From contig NC_014041.1 of assembly GCF_000023465.1 (NCBI RefSeq), positions 1,137,001 to 1,201,000 on the forward strand: a stretch of 64,000 nt of DNA, written 5' to 3'. A program made the position numbers and the translations under genes. Origin of the DNA: Zunongwangia profunda SM-A87. Its GTDB lineage: Bacteria; Bacteroidota; Bacteroidia; Flavobacteriales; Flavobacteriaceae. Positions within the stretch are counted from its first letter, which is position 1. Each line of letters opens with the position of its first letter. The notes below the pieces were generated by a model, which worked only from the letters and a program-made list of their open reading frames with translations, made no database searches and was not told the origin of the DNA. Shown one piece after another: positions 25,621-34,426 of this stretch.

Positions 25621-28065
25621 TTAGTTTACCACTAATCCTATTTGGGATTTATCCTTATTATCTACGATAATTATACTGTTATAGATTCCCGGTGGGACGC
25701 TTTTTAATTGTATCGGGATTTCTATTTTTCCGTTATCCAACTCGTATTCTTTATGATGTACCATTTTACCTCCCATATCAAAGATCATCACCTTCGCTTT
25801 TTTTCCTGATTTTGGTAAAACAAGACTTGTATTATTTCTAAAAGGATTTGGATAATTATAAGCTTTCTTTACAGGAGTATCCACTACTGCAATAGGTTTT
25901 TCCTGCGAAGGAATTTCCCTGAAGTTTGTGAATTGAACATTTTCAATGTTTACACTAAATTGCTGAAATGCGGTATAATTCCCCTGTACTGAAAATACTA
26001 CCCCTTTTAACGGCTCGCCTTTAAAACCTTCAGCATCATTGCGAAAATCTGATAATTTTAGGTTGTAGGTTTTTCCTTCTTCATTCGTATTTATGGCGTA
26101 ACGATATCTTTTATTCCAGTCTGTTAATCCTTCGGTTACCAAAATCACTTCAATCGGAAGATTACTTTTTGTAGTAAATTCTAAGGCTTCAAAACCATCA
26201 GTATAAAATTGTTGATCTCCGGCCAAAATGTTTCTGAATACATTTAAAGTTCCATAGAGTTCACCATTTATAGCTACATTTCTCTCAATTTGATAAGAAT
26301 TACTATTGAAACTATCCAAATTAGCCTCTTCTATACTAAAATTATTAATTCGTGTTTCGGTATCGGCATAATCAATTCCCCAGGGACCATCGGCTAAATA
26401 AAGTGCGTCTGCTTTTGGTGAATTATTTCCTTGAATTTCCAGTCCTACATCGAATAAACTTCCGGCATTTACCACAATTTCTTCTTCATAATCTGAAGTT
26501 AATCCAAGATTTTGATTAAATGCAGTTGATGAAGCGACCTCGGTAGCACGCATATTTCCCTGAAGCTTAACCGCTGCGGCACCCGAATTATTTTTGATCT
26601 TCAGATGTAATTGCCCATTTTTATAAACTCCTTTTTTTACAAAAACACTGGGAATCTCACTTTCGTCAGTATTAAAACTCAAACCATTTGCTGTTTTAAA
26701 GGTGTCGATAACATGTTTTGCCAAGGTGCTTACCTGTCCCATAGAACCTCCCCAAATTTGAAAGTTTGCATAATCTCCTTTTGGATAATCCCCAATATTC
26801 CAGAAACTGTATAGTTTATTTCCTGCCGATCCGTTAAGCTGAATGGAAAAGTTGAGAGCATATTCTAATTGCCCGCTGGCTCTAAGGATTTTAATCATAA
26901 TAATTTCATGTCCGGCTAATTTTATAGTCCGTATATCTTCTAAACTCGAACTATTTAATCGGTCACAAATTACTTTAGAGTGATCGTAAATGCTGTTATC
27001 AGTTAAGGTTGCTAAAGCGGCAGCGACACGTTTATCACCCTGGTAATAATCTACCGAGAAAATCTCTTTCGCATTGGTAATCGAAAGAAGATCTTCCGGG
27101 CTAGACTCATAAGATTGCTCAGAGCCAAACATCCCGGTTTCTGGTAGTAGGGATTCCAGATTCACCTGGGAATTTTTCATAAATGGGCCTTGAGCTTTAT
27201 ATTTTGATTGTTTACGTTTACTATCTTTAAAATTGTTTTCTTTAATTCGGTTAAAGTTTCTTTTGGCAATTAGCGAGGCTAGATCACCATTACTTTCCAG
27301 ACCGCCAAGATTGGCAGAGCTTACATCGGTAGCAGATTTTATATCTACGTAATTTGCTGTTCTAATCGCATCGTAAGGATTTGCAGTTACATAAAATAAG
27401 GCGTCATTAAAATCCTGATCGCAACTTGCATAATCTCTTCTTATATCCTCGAATCCAAGGATGAAGCGTTCGTTTTCTGGATCGGCAAGTAGCACGTTGT
27501 GATTTCGTAATTCAGGATCCGCTTCAGGATTATAATCAGGATTGGAGAATACCTGCCATTGCCCGGCGGTAACATAACCTTTCCAGCCATTTGCCAAAAG
27601 CACCCATCCAATGCCCGTCCCCGCTTTAAAATCACCGATTCTAACTTTATATCCTGCACGAAGTCCGCCTCCAGATCCGCCTTCAGAAACATTGGGGAAA
27701 ATAATAGTAATATCTTCTGGCAACGGCTTTTTTACTTTTGGTGCATTGATATCATAAGTGTAAAATCCTAGTACATTTTTGTAGCCTGCGCCTTCCTTTA
27801 CAAAAGTAACCCATACGGCGGCATCTTTATCTAATATCAGATCGGTATCATAACCTGCAGTGATGTAATGTGGATTGTAATCTGGAACCGGATAACCTTC
27901 GGGCAGGGCATCCATGATCATTTTCATGGTCTCAGTACTTATGTCATCACGACCCTCTAAATAATCGGGTACTCCCTGGCTATCATAGGTTCCTAAAAAC
28001 TGGTAGTTTTGTGCAGTTGCGATAAAGGAAACTAAAAGACTGAGAAAAAGTAATTTTCGCTTCAT
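25621..28065 (-). CDS. Large secreted LruC/DUF4114 protein with T9SS C-terminal sorting domain
   Basis: 814 residues. A signal peptide ends near 19. Residues about 60-230 form a DUF4114/LruC-type domain: the 'VTFVKEGAGYKNVLGFYTY' stretch and 'RFILGFEDIRRDYASCDQDFNDALF' region (Asp-rich, probably Ca-binding). The middle part looks beta-rich, with a later segment resembling a carbohydrate-binding sandwich. The last 75 residues are a type A T9SS signal: 'NYPNPFRNNTSLVLP', 'VMIFDMGGKMV' and 'PPGIYN'. The protein should cross the outer membrane by type IX secretion and stay on the surface or be released. It is monocistronic, with a terminator at 25562. The ligand is unknown. Confidence 0.88.
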   Translation of the reverse strand: MKRKLLFLSLLVSFIATAQNYQFLGTYDSQGVPDYLEGRDDISTETMKMIMDALPEGYPVPDYNPHYITAGYDTDLILDKDAAVWVTFVKEGAGYKNVLGFYTYDINAPKVKKPLPEDITIIFPNVSEGGSGGGLRAGYKVRIGDFKAGTGIGWVLLANGWKGYVTAGQWQVFSNPDYNPEADPELRNHNVLLADPENERFILGFEDIRRDYASCDQDFNDALFYVTANPYDAIRTANYVDIKSATDVSSANLGGLESNGDLASLIAKRNFNRIKENNFKDSKRKQSKYKAQGPFMKNSQVNLESLLPETGMFGSEQSYESSPEDLLSITNAKEIFSVDYYQGDKRVAAALATLTDNSIYDHSKVICDRLNSSSLEDIRTIKLAGHEIIMIKILRASGQLEYALNFSIQLNGSAGNKLYSFWNIGDYPKGDYANFQIWGGSMGQVSTLAKHVIDTFKTANGLSFNTDESEIPSVFVKKGVYKNGQLHLKIKNNSGAAAVKLQGNMRATEVASSTAFNQNLGLTSDYEEEIVVNAGSLFDVGLEIQGNNSPKADALYLADGPWGIDYADTETRINNFSIEEANLDSFNSNSYQIERNVAINGELYGTLNVFRNILAGDQQFYTDGFEALEFTTKSNLPIEVILVTEGLTDWNKRYRYAINTNEEGKTYNLKLSDFRNDAEGFKGEPLKGVVFSVQGNYTAFQQFSVNIENVQFTNFREIPSQEKPIAVVDTPVKKAYNYPNPFRNNTSLVLPKSGKKAKVMIFDMGGKMVHHKEYELDNGKIEIPIQLKSVPPGIYNSIIIVDNKDKSQIGLVVN

Positions 28066-28398
28066 AACCTGGTTGATTTATAACACGAAAATAAATGAGT
28101 TCCAGGCGATCGCTTTTTTTTATCGACAGGTTATTTTTTACTATCGGTGAATGACATAGTATTTTGGATGAATTGTAGTAGGGAGAAAGAGGATTATAAG
28201 AAGAAGCGTGTTTGTAGATAGGACTTATCAAATACTTACTCGATCTATAGATATAAATTCAGGGTCTCGATGATTATCGTGATGCTTTGAAATAAAAATG
28301 ATTTTTTAAGAATAGCTTGTAGGCTTACCCCAAGGTAATTTACTAAAATAGTTTAATTTAAGGCCTGTACTTTATAGAGCACAGGCCTTAAATCTGCG
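28066..28398. other. Intergenic region upstream of the LruC gene
   Basis: 333 bases. It holds two short direct repeats (28119-28127 and 28140-28148, 21 bases apart, reading GTCGATAAA and ACCGATAGT on the minus strand), a 75-base element (about 28270-28345) that resembles one near 32205, and the terminator at 28356-28393. No gene is seen. Confidence 0.5.
28356..28393 (-). terminator. Terminator of the small hypothetical gene
   Basis: ATTTAAGGCCTGT (28356-28368) pairs perfectly with ACAGGCCTTAAAT (28381-28393). It starts 6 bases past the stop codon at 28399. Confidence 0.75.
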
Positions 28399-28590
28399 CT
28401 AGTCTATAAGGTTAACAACTACGATAAGTACGTAGTTATCACGCCTGTTTAAAGAAAGATCTACGGATTGAATATGATATTCACCATCCAGGTGGTTTAG
28501 CATTCGTTCTTTTATAAGACTTTCTATTATAAATGGATTTTCGAAGTCTATAGGCTCTAATATTTCGAGATTAAATGTCTTGTTGTTCAT
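28399..28590 (-). CDS. Small hypothetical protein
   Basis: 63 residues from the ATG at 28590, chosen because an A-rich, G-containing leader typical of Bacteroidetes precedes it; the frame is open to 28677 but the extra residues look random. The sequence is charged and probably alpha/beta ('ILEPIDFENPFIIESLIKER', 'NYVLIVVVNLID'). No family is recognised. A tight terminator 6 bases behind the stop supports a genuine transcript ending here. Confidence 0.5.
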   Translation of the reverse strand: MNNKTFNLEILEPIDFENPFIIESLIKERMLNHLDGEYHIQSVDLSLNRRDNYVLIVVVNLID

Positions 28591-29066
28591 TTTTCTTTTT
28601 TTTAGATAATACTCTGTAAGGTTAATGCTTGTTTGCATACTTTTATTGTAGCCAGAGGCTAATTTTTTTCGGCGCAATGTTACTATATAAAAGCAAACTT
28701 TATAAGTTTTTAAATGATTTTTTTTGTCTATTAAATTTATGTTTCTAGAAGTCTGATAAAAAGGGAGTAAGCCTAATATTGAATTAACATTTGGTAACTT
28801 TCGTATAACTTATAATGCTATGGATTCTAATATTTTCGTACTAACAAAAAACTTTTCTTCATATTTAACAGTTTAGTGCATTAACAAAAAAGTGGGAAGA
28901 ATTTAGTTCTTCCTACTTTTTAAGACCACGAAGAAAAGCAAAAATTGTTAGCAGATAAATGACCAGGCTCATAGTTTAATTTGGTAAGAAAAACTAAGTT
29001 TAAAAATGACGATTCTAATCTGGAATAGAAATTAAGGGATTAATAAAAGCTAAGCGATTTTTTAAG
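28591..29066. other. Intergenic region with an orphan hairpin
   Basis: 476 bases between divergent genes, with no credible ORF. It contains a terminator-like hairpin (28887-28921) that does not follow any gene on either strand, so a small RNA or a lost gene is possible. Confidence 0.45.
28887..28921. terminator. Orphan terminator-like hairpin
   Basis: AAAAAGTGGGAAGAA (28887-28901) pairs with TTCTTCCTACTTTTT (28907-28921), 15 bp with a single G-T pair and a 5-base loop, with A and T runs flanking so that it could work in both directions. No gene ends here; the + strand transcript it would stop must begin within the preceding 200-300 bases. Confidence 0.5.
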
Positions 29067-29939
29067 ATGATAAGATATAAAGTTTTATTAGTTGTATTAC
29101 TTATTTTTGAATGTTGTAAAGCACAGGACCTTAGTGCCTTCGAATATGCCAAAGAAGGTCTTTTTAATCCTTCGCCATCGGTAATACTGGTCGCAGCACA
29201 TCGCGGAATGCATGTTAATTACCCAGAAAATTCTATTCCCGCAATTCAAGATGCAATAGATCATCATATTGATATCGTAGAAATTGATGTGCAAATAACT
29301 AAAGATGGCATTCCCATTCTTATGCATGATAAAACTATCGATCGAATGACAACCGGAACAGGAAAAATAAGGAAACTTACGTATGCAGAAATTTGCGAAT
29401 TCAATCTAGTCGATAATCAGGGAAACGAAACACCTTTTTCTGTACCAAGTCTTGCCGAAGTTCTGATGTTGAGCAAAGACAAAATTTTACTCGATTTAGA
29501 TCTGAAATTAAATACCAGAAACTTGAAAAAAGTACTTGATGTTATAAAAGAACAAGAGGCTGTTAATTCGGTTGTATTTTATGAAAGCAGACATCATGTA
29601 ATGAGAAAAATCAATAAATATTTACCTTCTGCTATGCGAATGACCAAGGTAAGTATGAATCGCAGAGCGATTAAAAGAGCAATGCTAAATATAGACCCGG
29701 ATATTGTACACTTAGGGAATTCAGAACGGGATAGAAACCCTGCTTTGATTAAAAAAGTACAGCAATATTATAAAAAGCCCGTTTTTGCGAATGCATTAGG
29801 AAAACTTGATAAGGCGGCTGAACAAAATCCAGATACTTTAGAATATTTTTTAAATAAAGGCATTAATATTATCCAAACCGACAGGCCAGATATTGTTTTA
29901 GAATATTTAATAGCCAGGGAAAGACATCTTCGATTTTAA
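29067..29939 (+). CDS. Exported glycerophosphodiester phosphodiesterase family protein
   Basis: 290 residues. A signal peptide (about 1-20, 'CCKAQ') sends it out of the cytoplasm. The GDPD TIM barrel shows 'AAHRGMHVNYPENSIPAI' (catalytic His, Arg and the Glu-Asn pair), 'EIDVQITKDGIPILMHD' (Glu/Asp metal ligands and the second catalytic His) and the closing 'INIIQTDRPDIV'. Substrates in the family are glycerophosphodiesters from phospholipid turnover; some exported members cleave other phosphodiesters. It is the only gene on this strand here and converges with hemG, with 73 bases between stops. Confidence 0.9.
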   Translation: MIRYKVLLVVLLIFECCKAQDLSAFEYAKEGLFNPSPSVILVAAHRGMHVNYPENSIPAIQDAIDHHIDIVEIDVQITKDGIPILMHDKTIDRMTTGTGKIRKLTYAEICEFNLVDNQGNETPFSVPSLAEVLMLSKDKILLDLDLKLNTRNLKKVLDVIKEQEAVNSVVFYESRHHVMRKINKYLPSAMRMTKVSMNRRAIKRAMLNIDPDIVHLGNSERDRNPALIKKVQQYYKKPVFANALGKLDKAAEQNPDTLEYFLNKGINIIQTDRPDIVLEYLIARERHLRF

Positions 29940-30012
29940 GGTGATATGTTTAAAATCCCTTTATTTACATAGTTATTCTAAGAAAGGTAAAATTGACTTT
30001 TTTCATCGCCTT

Positions 30013-30540
30013 TTAGGTAGTAAGAATTTTCTGAGAAAAAGCTTTAACACGGTTCCAATCAGTAAATTCAATGGGTTGATTTGTTTTTGTAGGACCATTT
30101 GTCATTTTCATGATCATTTTAATAAGCATACGATCAACAAAAGAATAGGATTGATAATCTAATCTTCCGGCAAAAACATCTATTAATTTCGGTTGCCATG
30201 TTGTGGCATTAAAGAATTTAATAACATAAGGATTGGTATTATAATGACTTTTCTCTGGTTTTCTGGCTACTAAATTCACCGAGAAAAAAGCCGAATTGGT
30301 ATTTTCCAACTCATTTTTATGCGTTTCAATAAATTCAGTTACTTTTTTATTGTGCTTGCCATAGCGAATACTGGCACCTATTACGAAAATGGAATATTTG
30401 GAGATTGAACTTTGAAAGTCATTAATATCGAATAATTCGGTTTTAAAACCTGCATTTTCTATATGTGTGACAATTTCTTTACAGATTTTAAGGGTTTGTC
30501 CATCTACGCTAGAATATAATATTCCCACTGTTTTTTCCAT
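30013..30540 (-). CDS. hemG: Menaquinone-dependent protoporphyrinogen IX dehydrogenase (flavodoxin type)
   Basis: 175 residues, the HemG length. The N-terminal flavodoxin motif 'GILYSSVDGQTLKICKEI' binds FMN phosphate. Then come 'VIGASIRYGKH', 'FFSVNLVARK', 'FAGRLDYQSY' and 'IKMIMKMTNGPTKTNQPIEFTDW', each close to the HemG pattern; the long C-terminal insertion is what separates HemG from plain flavodoxins. It oxidises protoporphyrinogen IX to protoporphyrin IX in haem synthesis, passing electrons to menaquinone at the inner membrane. No other haem gene is nearby. Confidence 0.88.
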   Translation of the reverse strand: MEKTVGILYSSVDGQTLKICKEIVTHIENAGFKTELFDINDFQSSISKYSIFVIGASIRYGKHNKKVTEFIETHKNELENTNSAFFSVNLVARKPEKSHYNTNPYVIKFFNATTWQPKLIDVFAGRLDYQSYSFVDRMLIKMIMKMTNGPTKTNQPIEFTDWNRVKAFSQKILTT

Positions 30541-30706
30541 TTTTTAAGCTTTTGAAAACTTAACTTATTAGCAAAATATGTCTTTTGCCATGACTTTATT
30601 TTAAGCTTTAAATTACTGAAATTTTGCCAGATTTACACACTTAAAAGGGGTGTTTTCAGATAGCTATAATTTTTTGTAAGGTTTAGAATTTAATGCTACT
30701 TAATAT

Positions 30707-30722
30707 ATACCAAAATTGGTAT
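30707..30722. promoter_or_regulatory. Operator dyad ATACCAA-N2-TTGGTAT before the ArsR-type gene
   Basis: A perfect 7+7 inverted repeat centred 46 bases before the start at 30761. Position and symmetry fit an ArsR-family dimer controlling its own promoter and the downstream oxidoreductase. Confidence 0.65.
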
Positions 30723-30760
30723 GATCCAATCAAATAAGAATTAATCTGGCTATTATAGAT

Positions 30761-31030
30761 TTGGAATTAAAACAGGTTGAAAAAATAACAAAAGCACTAG
30801 GAGATCGTAACCGACTTCTTATTTTAAAAGCCATTCGTGCTAATGATGGTAATTTAGATTGTTCTGCCATTGTAACTTCTTTAGCCTTGGCACAGCCTTC
30901 GGTTAGTCATCATATAAAAAAGCTGACCGAAGCAGATATTATTTTACCACATAAAGAAGGGCGTTTTTATTCCTATTCCATTAATGAAAAGCTGTTGGAT
31001 AACTATGTGAATACACTAAAAAACCTTTAA
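30761..31030 (+). CDS. ArsR family helix-turn-helix regulator
   Basis: 89 residues from a TTG start; an in-frame stop at 30722-30724 and the absence of any ATG upstream make TTG the best choice. It is a bare winged helix: 'ITKALGDRNRLLILKAI' (the ArsR helix), recognition helix region 'LALAQPSVSHHIKKLTEADI' and a wing 'LPHKEGRFYSYSI'. It lacks the Cys-x-Cys metal-binding pair of ArsR and CadC, so the inducer may be organic or redox rather than a metal. It is followed 35 bases later by a luciferase-like oxidoreductase in the same direction, the probable regulated gene. Confidence 0.85.
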   Translation: MELKQVEKITKALGDRNRLLILKAIRANDGNLDCSAIVTSLALAQPSVSHHIKKLTEADIILPHKEGRFYSYSINEKLLDNYVNTLKNL

Positions 31031-31065
31031 TTTTTAGTAATTAATATATTGAAATATTTAAATAT

Positions 31066-32100
31066 ATGAATAAGAAAGATATAAAATATTCGATCCTGGA
31101 ACTGGCACATGTTTCTAAAGGAAATACTTATAAAGAAACATTAAACAATTCCCGTGATTTAGCCAAACTTGCCGAAGCTAAGGGATATCATCGTTTTTGG
31201 TTTGCAGAGCATCATAATATGGAGCATGTAGGTAGTAGTGCTACCTCTTTATTAATGGGCTATATTGCAGAAAATACAGAGAAAATAAGAGTAGGATCCG
31301 GAGGGATTATGCTTCCTAATCATTCACCTTTGGTGATTGCCGAGCAGTTTGGTACCCTTGCAAGATTATATCCAGATCGGGTAGATCTGGGATTAGGAAG
31401 AGCACCGGGTACAGATCCTAAAACAGCCAGAGCTATACGATCTGATTTTATGCAGGCTGCACAATCTTTTCCTTCTGAAATTGAAAAAATAGAGCGCTTT
31501 TTTGCTGCAGAAAATAGAACTTCAGATGTTAGGGCTGCTATTGCTGAAGGTACCAATGTGCCTTTGTATATTTTAGGTTCCAGCACAGATAGTGCACACT
31601 TAGCGGCTAAGAAAGGCTTACCTTATGCCTTTGCAAGTCATTTTGCAACGAATCATCTGCATAACGCATTACAGATTTATCGAGAAGAATTTACTCCTTC
31701 TGATGTTTTACAAGCCCCTTATTGTATGGCCGGAGTGAATGTGATCATTGCCGAAACCGATGAAAAAGCAAACGAATTATTTACTACTTTAATCCGAATG
31801 TTTTTAGGAATTCTAACTGGAGAAAGAGAAGGCTTAAAGCCTCCAACCCCTATGACCTCAGAACTAAGGGGGGTACTCCAGCATCCTTCGGTACAGCAAA
31901 TGCTTAAATATTCTTTTGTAGGAAGTAAAGAAAGCGTAAAAATGAAAACGAAAGCATTTTTAGAGGAAACTAAAGTAGACGAGCTAATCGCAGTGTCTGC
32001 GATGTACGATGCTGAAGATCGAAAAAAATCGGTAACTGCTTTTGCTGAAGTAATGCAGGAAATCAACAAAGAAAATAAAACTTTAGAAAAACAAAATTAG
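31066..32100 (+). CDS. LLM-class flavin-dependent oxidoreductase (bacterial luciferase-like)
   Basis: 344 residues, TIM barrel of the luciferase-like monooxygenase superfamily: 'KLAEAKGYHRFWFAEHHNM' (about 37), 'IRVGSGGIMLPNHSPLVIAE' (about 75), 'RVDLGLGRAPGTD' (about 105) and 'GSSTDSAHLAAKKGLPYAFA' (about 175). This is the MsnO8/YhbW-type subgroup, which uses FMNH2 and oxygen (or F420 in other phyla) on unknown small molecules. It sits behind an ArsR-type regulator with an operator dyad, suggesting an inducible detoxification pair. A terminator follows at 32130. Confidence 0.88.
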   Translation: MNKKDIKYSILELAHVSKGNTYKETLNNSRDLAKLAEAKGYHRFWFAEHHNMEHVGSSATSLLMGYIAENTEKIRVGSGGIMLPNHSPLVIAEQFGTLARLYPDRVDLGLGRAPGTDPKTARAIRSDFMQAAQSFPSEIEKIERFFAAENRTSDVRAAIAEGTNVPLYILGSSTDSAHLAAKKGLPYAFASHFATNHLHNALQIYREEFTPSDVLQAPYCMAGVNVIIAETDEKANELFTTLIRMFLGILTGEREGLKPPTPMTSELRGVLQHPSVQQMLKYSFVGSKESVKMKTKAFLEETKVDELIAVSAMYDAEDRKKSVTAFAEVMQEINKENKTLEKQN

Positions 32101-32129
32101 CTGTAATTACTACCTTGAAATCAAATAAT

Positions 32130-32163
32130 ACTGACTGGTCTTTTAAAATTAAGACGAGTCAGT
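32130..32163 (+). terminator. Rho-independent terminator of the arsR-type/LLM operon
   Basis: ACTGACTGGTCTT (32130-32142) pairs with AAGACGAGTCAGT (32151-32163) with one mismatch, followed directly by six T residues. Confidence 0.78.
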
Positions 32164-32317
32164 TTTTTATAGGCAAACTACAAAAATAGTATACTCCCCA
32201 CTATCCATAATTATCACGATGGCTTGAGATGCTAATTAGTTTTACAGTCCATAGTTTGTGAGCTTACACCGGGTATTCTGATTTTCTTCAAAAGGAGTCT
32301 TCAAATCTTATAAGACG

Positions 32318-32710
32318 TTATTTATCGAAGATATATTTTATTAAGATCTTTCTTGTGGTCTCCGGTAAAATAGGTTTGCTTAAAAAATCATCTATTCCTG
32401 CCGGTTTTCCTTTGCTAATCATATCTTCCATTTTGCTGGCGCTTAAAGCAACAATAGGTGTAGGTTTACCTTGTACCAATTTTTTTATTTTTTTACTGGC
32501 TTCATAACCGCTAATTCCCGGTAATTGCAGATCCATTAAAATAAGATCAAAATTTGACGATTTCCGAAATATTTCAATGCTTTCTTCTCCAGTATCGGCA
32601 GTAATAATTTCGGCTTTTGGGTATAATTTTAAAATAATGCTCCGTATTAAAAACTGGTTTACCAGATTATCATCTACAGCCAAAATTCGTATTGGTTTCT
32701 GGAATTTCAT
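32318..32710 (-). CDS. Stand-alone response-regulator receiver domain
   Basis: 130 residues, a single CheY-like domain: 'AVDDN' near 11, phospho-acceptor Asp60 in 'LILMDLQLPG', a Ser in 'VALSAS' and Lys112 in 'FLSKPI'. There is no output domain. The 'LVNQF' and 'MDLQLPGISGYE' wording is like receivers cut from hybrid kinases. It may be a phosphorelay shuttle or sink for a distant kinase. No kinase is adjacent; the hybrid kinase at 1709 is the only one in the window. Confidence 0.9.
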   Translation of the reverse strand: MKFQKPIRILAVDDNLVNQFLIRSIILKLYPKAEIITADTGEESIEIFRKSSNFDLILMDLQLPGISGYEASKKIKKLVQGKPTPIVALSASKMEDMISKGKPAGIDDFLSKPILPETTRKILIKYIFDK

Positions 32711-32923
32711 TTCTAATACATTAGTAAATAAATATACCTAAAAATAGTTTTAGTAAACAAAATAATAAATCATCTATAAATCTAATATTTATAGATGATT
32801 GAAGTTGAATACTCCAATCTCATGATGATAAATTAGTGGGAAGAAATAGGAGTCTTTGTTATAAAAAATAATTTTATAATAAATAAGAAGCTTGCTGCGC
32901 AGAAAGTTTATGTAAAAACAAAA

Positions 32924-32946
32924 AAGGCTGGTAAAATACCAGCCTT
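32924..32946 (-). terminator. Rho-independent terminator of the hexulose-phosphate operon
   Basis: AAGGCTGGTA and TACCAGCCTT form a perfect 10-bp stem with loop AAA; on the minus strand a run of T follows. It is 39 bases past the stop at 32986. Confidence 0.85.
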
Positions 32947-32985
32947 AATGACAAATCTAAATTTTGAATAATCTATACTAAAAGC

Positions 32986-33612
32986 TTAGCTTAAAGCCTC
33001 TTTTAGTTCTTTTGCCGCTGCTGCTGGATCTTCAGCGCCGTAGATCGCTCCACCGGCTACAGCTACAACAGCACCAGATGCTTTTACTTTAGCAATGCTA
33101 TTTTTGTTTACACCACCAGCGATAGACACAGGTACACCAGCTTTAGAAGCTTCGTCGATTAACACATCGATAGAATATCCCGGTTTTGCCTGCTCATCTA
33201 AACCTGCGTGTAATTCTACAAATTCTACTCCTAGTTTAGAAACTTCCTGGGCACGTTTTACACGGTCCTTAACACCAATAGTATCTACCACTACGGCGCG
33301 GTCATATTTTTTAGCCGCTTCTACAGCACCAATAATGGTGGCATCGTCTATTGATCCCAAAATGGTAATATAATCTGCTCCCGCTTTAAAAGCCATCTCG
33401 GCTTCCAGAGCACCTGCATCTGCAGTTTTAAAATCAGCAAAAACTTTTTTATCTGGAAATGCTTCCTTCATTGCAGTGATAACACTAAGTCCTTCACTCT
33501 TTATAAGCGGAGTTCCTAATTCAATGATATCAATATAAGGAGCTACTTTGGTAGCCAAAGCAATAGCATCTTCAGTTTTTAGCAAATCGATTGCTACTTG
33601 TAATCTAGTCAT
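32986..33612 (-). CDS. hxlA: 3-hexulose-6-phosphate synthase
   Basis: 208 residues, OMP-decarboxylase-superfamily barrel: 'LQVAIDLLKTEDAIALA', 'DIIELGTPLIKSEG', the metal/catalytic 'ADFKTADAG' (DxKxxD), 'DTIGVKDRVKRAQE', 'VELHAGLDEQA' and 'VSIAGGVN'. It condenses formaldehyde with ribulose 5-phosphate to hexulose 6-phosphate. The isomerase gene lies 36 bases upstream on the same strand, so the two form a ribulose monophosphate operon ended by the terminator at 32924. In a heterotroph this more likely serves formaldehyde removal or pentose-phosphate supply than methylotrophy (inference). The related KGPDC family is the alternative, but the isomerase partner argues for this assignment. Confidence 0.9.
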   Translation of the reverse strand: MTRLQVAIDLLKTEDAIALATKVAPYIDIIELGTPLIKSEGLSVITAMKEAFPDKKVFADFKTADAGALEAEMAFKAGADYITILGSIDDATIIGAVEAAKKYDRAVVVDTIGVKDRVKRAQEVSKLGVEFVELHAGLDEQAKPGYSIDVLIDEASKAGVPVSIAGGVNKNSIAKVKASGAVVAVAGGAIYGAEDPAAAAKELKEALS

Positions 33613-33648
33613 AATCCTCTATGTTTAATTTATATTTTTGGTTCGTAA

Positions 33649-34233
33649 TTATTCCATGTTGGCATGCATTTTCCACAATTGCTCCGCACTGTTATCAGAT
33701 TGCTTCCATAGGTATTGGATAAGCGCATCAAATAATAGTAGGAATCCCTGTTCAAAAAGACTCCCGGCGTATTGCTGAGAAATAGCATTTTTATGTTCCT
33801 GTTTTCCTGCAGCAGGAATTAAAACTGTATAATTTGAAAGTTGTGCTAATGGCGACGAATCGTTTGTGGTAAAACATACAATTTGAGCTTCATTTTTAGA
33901 GGCAGTCTCTGCCGCATTTATAATAGACTTGGTCGTACCAGATCCAGACACGGCAATGAGTAGATCATCTTTACCAATAGCCGGCGTAGTGGTTTCTCCT
34001 ACAACATGTACCTGATATCCCAAATGCATTAAACGCATGGTGGCCGCTTTTACCATAAAGCCGGTCCTACCTGCCCCGATTAGAAAAATTCGATCTGCAT
34101 TTTTTAAAGCTTCTTCGATAGTTTCAATGTTCTCGAAGTTTAAAGAATGATATAGGTTAACGTGCTCGTTTATAATAATATCATAGGCTTTTTGAATGCT
34201 GATTCTGGAATTGGCATTATTTCTATTTTTCAT
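33649..34233 (-). CDS. hxlB: 6-phospho-3-hexuloisomerase
   Basis: 194 residues, a single SIS domain: 'ALKNADRIFLIGAGRTGFMVKAATMRLMHLGYQVHVVGETTTPAIGKDDLLIAVSGSGTTKS' in its key parts 'GAGRTGFM', 'TTPAIGKDD' and 'SGSGTT', the isomerase signature. It converts 3-hexulose 6-phosphate to fructose 6-phosphate. First gene of the operon with the synthase; the order (isomerase then synthase) is the reverse of the Bacillus order. Divergent from an AraC-type regulator, with 193 bases between them containing promoter-like boxes for both directions. Confidence 0.9.
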   Translation of the reverse strand: MKNRNNANSRISIQKAYDIIINEHVNLYHSLNFENIETIEEALKNADRIFLIGAGRTGFMVKAATMRLMHLGYQVHVVGETTTPAIGKDDLLIAVSGSGTTKSIINAAETASKNEAQIVCFTTNDSSPLAQLSNYTVLIPAAGKQEHKNAISQQYAGSLFEQGFLLLFDALIQYLWKQSDNSAEQLWKMHANME

Positions 34234-34274
34234 AGCTAATCGTCTTTATAATTATTCTCTATGTTTGGGAGGCA

Positions 34275-34282
34275 CAAAATTA
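34275..34282 (-). promoter_or_regulatory. TAnnTTTG -7 box for the hexulose-phosphate operon
   Basis: TAATTTTG on the minus strand, 42 bases before the isomerase start. A small symmetric CAAATTTG (34298-34305) with outer TA steps lies just upstream and may be an activator site. Confidence 0.45.
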
Positions 34283-34369
34283 GAGGGCATCATTACGCAA
34301 ATTTGTATACGATTTGATAGATGTGTGGTACAATTTGCTTATTGATGAAAAATGTTGGGTGAGATTAGC

Positions 34370-34377
34370 TAGTTTTG
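34370..34377 (+). promoter_or_regulatory. TAnnTTTG -7 box for the AraC-type gene
   Basis: TAGTTTTG, 49 bases before the start at 34427; no matching -33 element. Confidence 0.4.
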
Positions 34378-34426
34378 TGGTACTTTTTGGAAAGCAGGTG
34401 TTTTCAACTATAAAATGAAGTAGATT

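Noticed and set aside
28591..28677. Longer start for the small hypothetical gene
   Set aside because: No promoter or leader evidence; residues look random compared with the rest.
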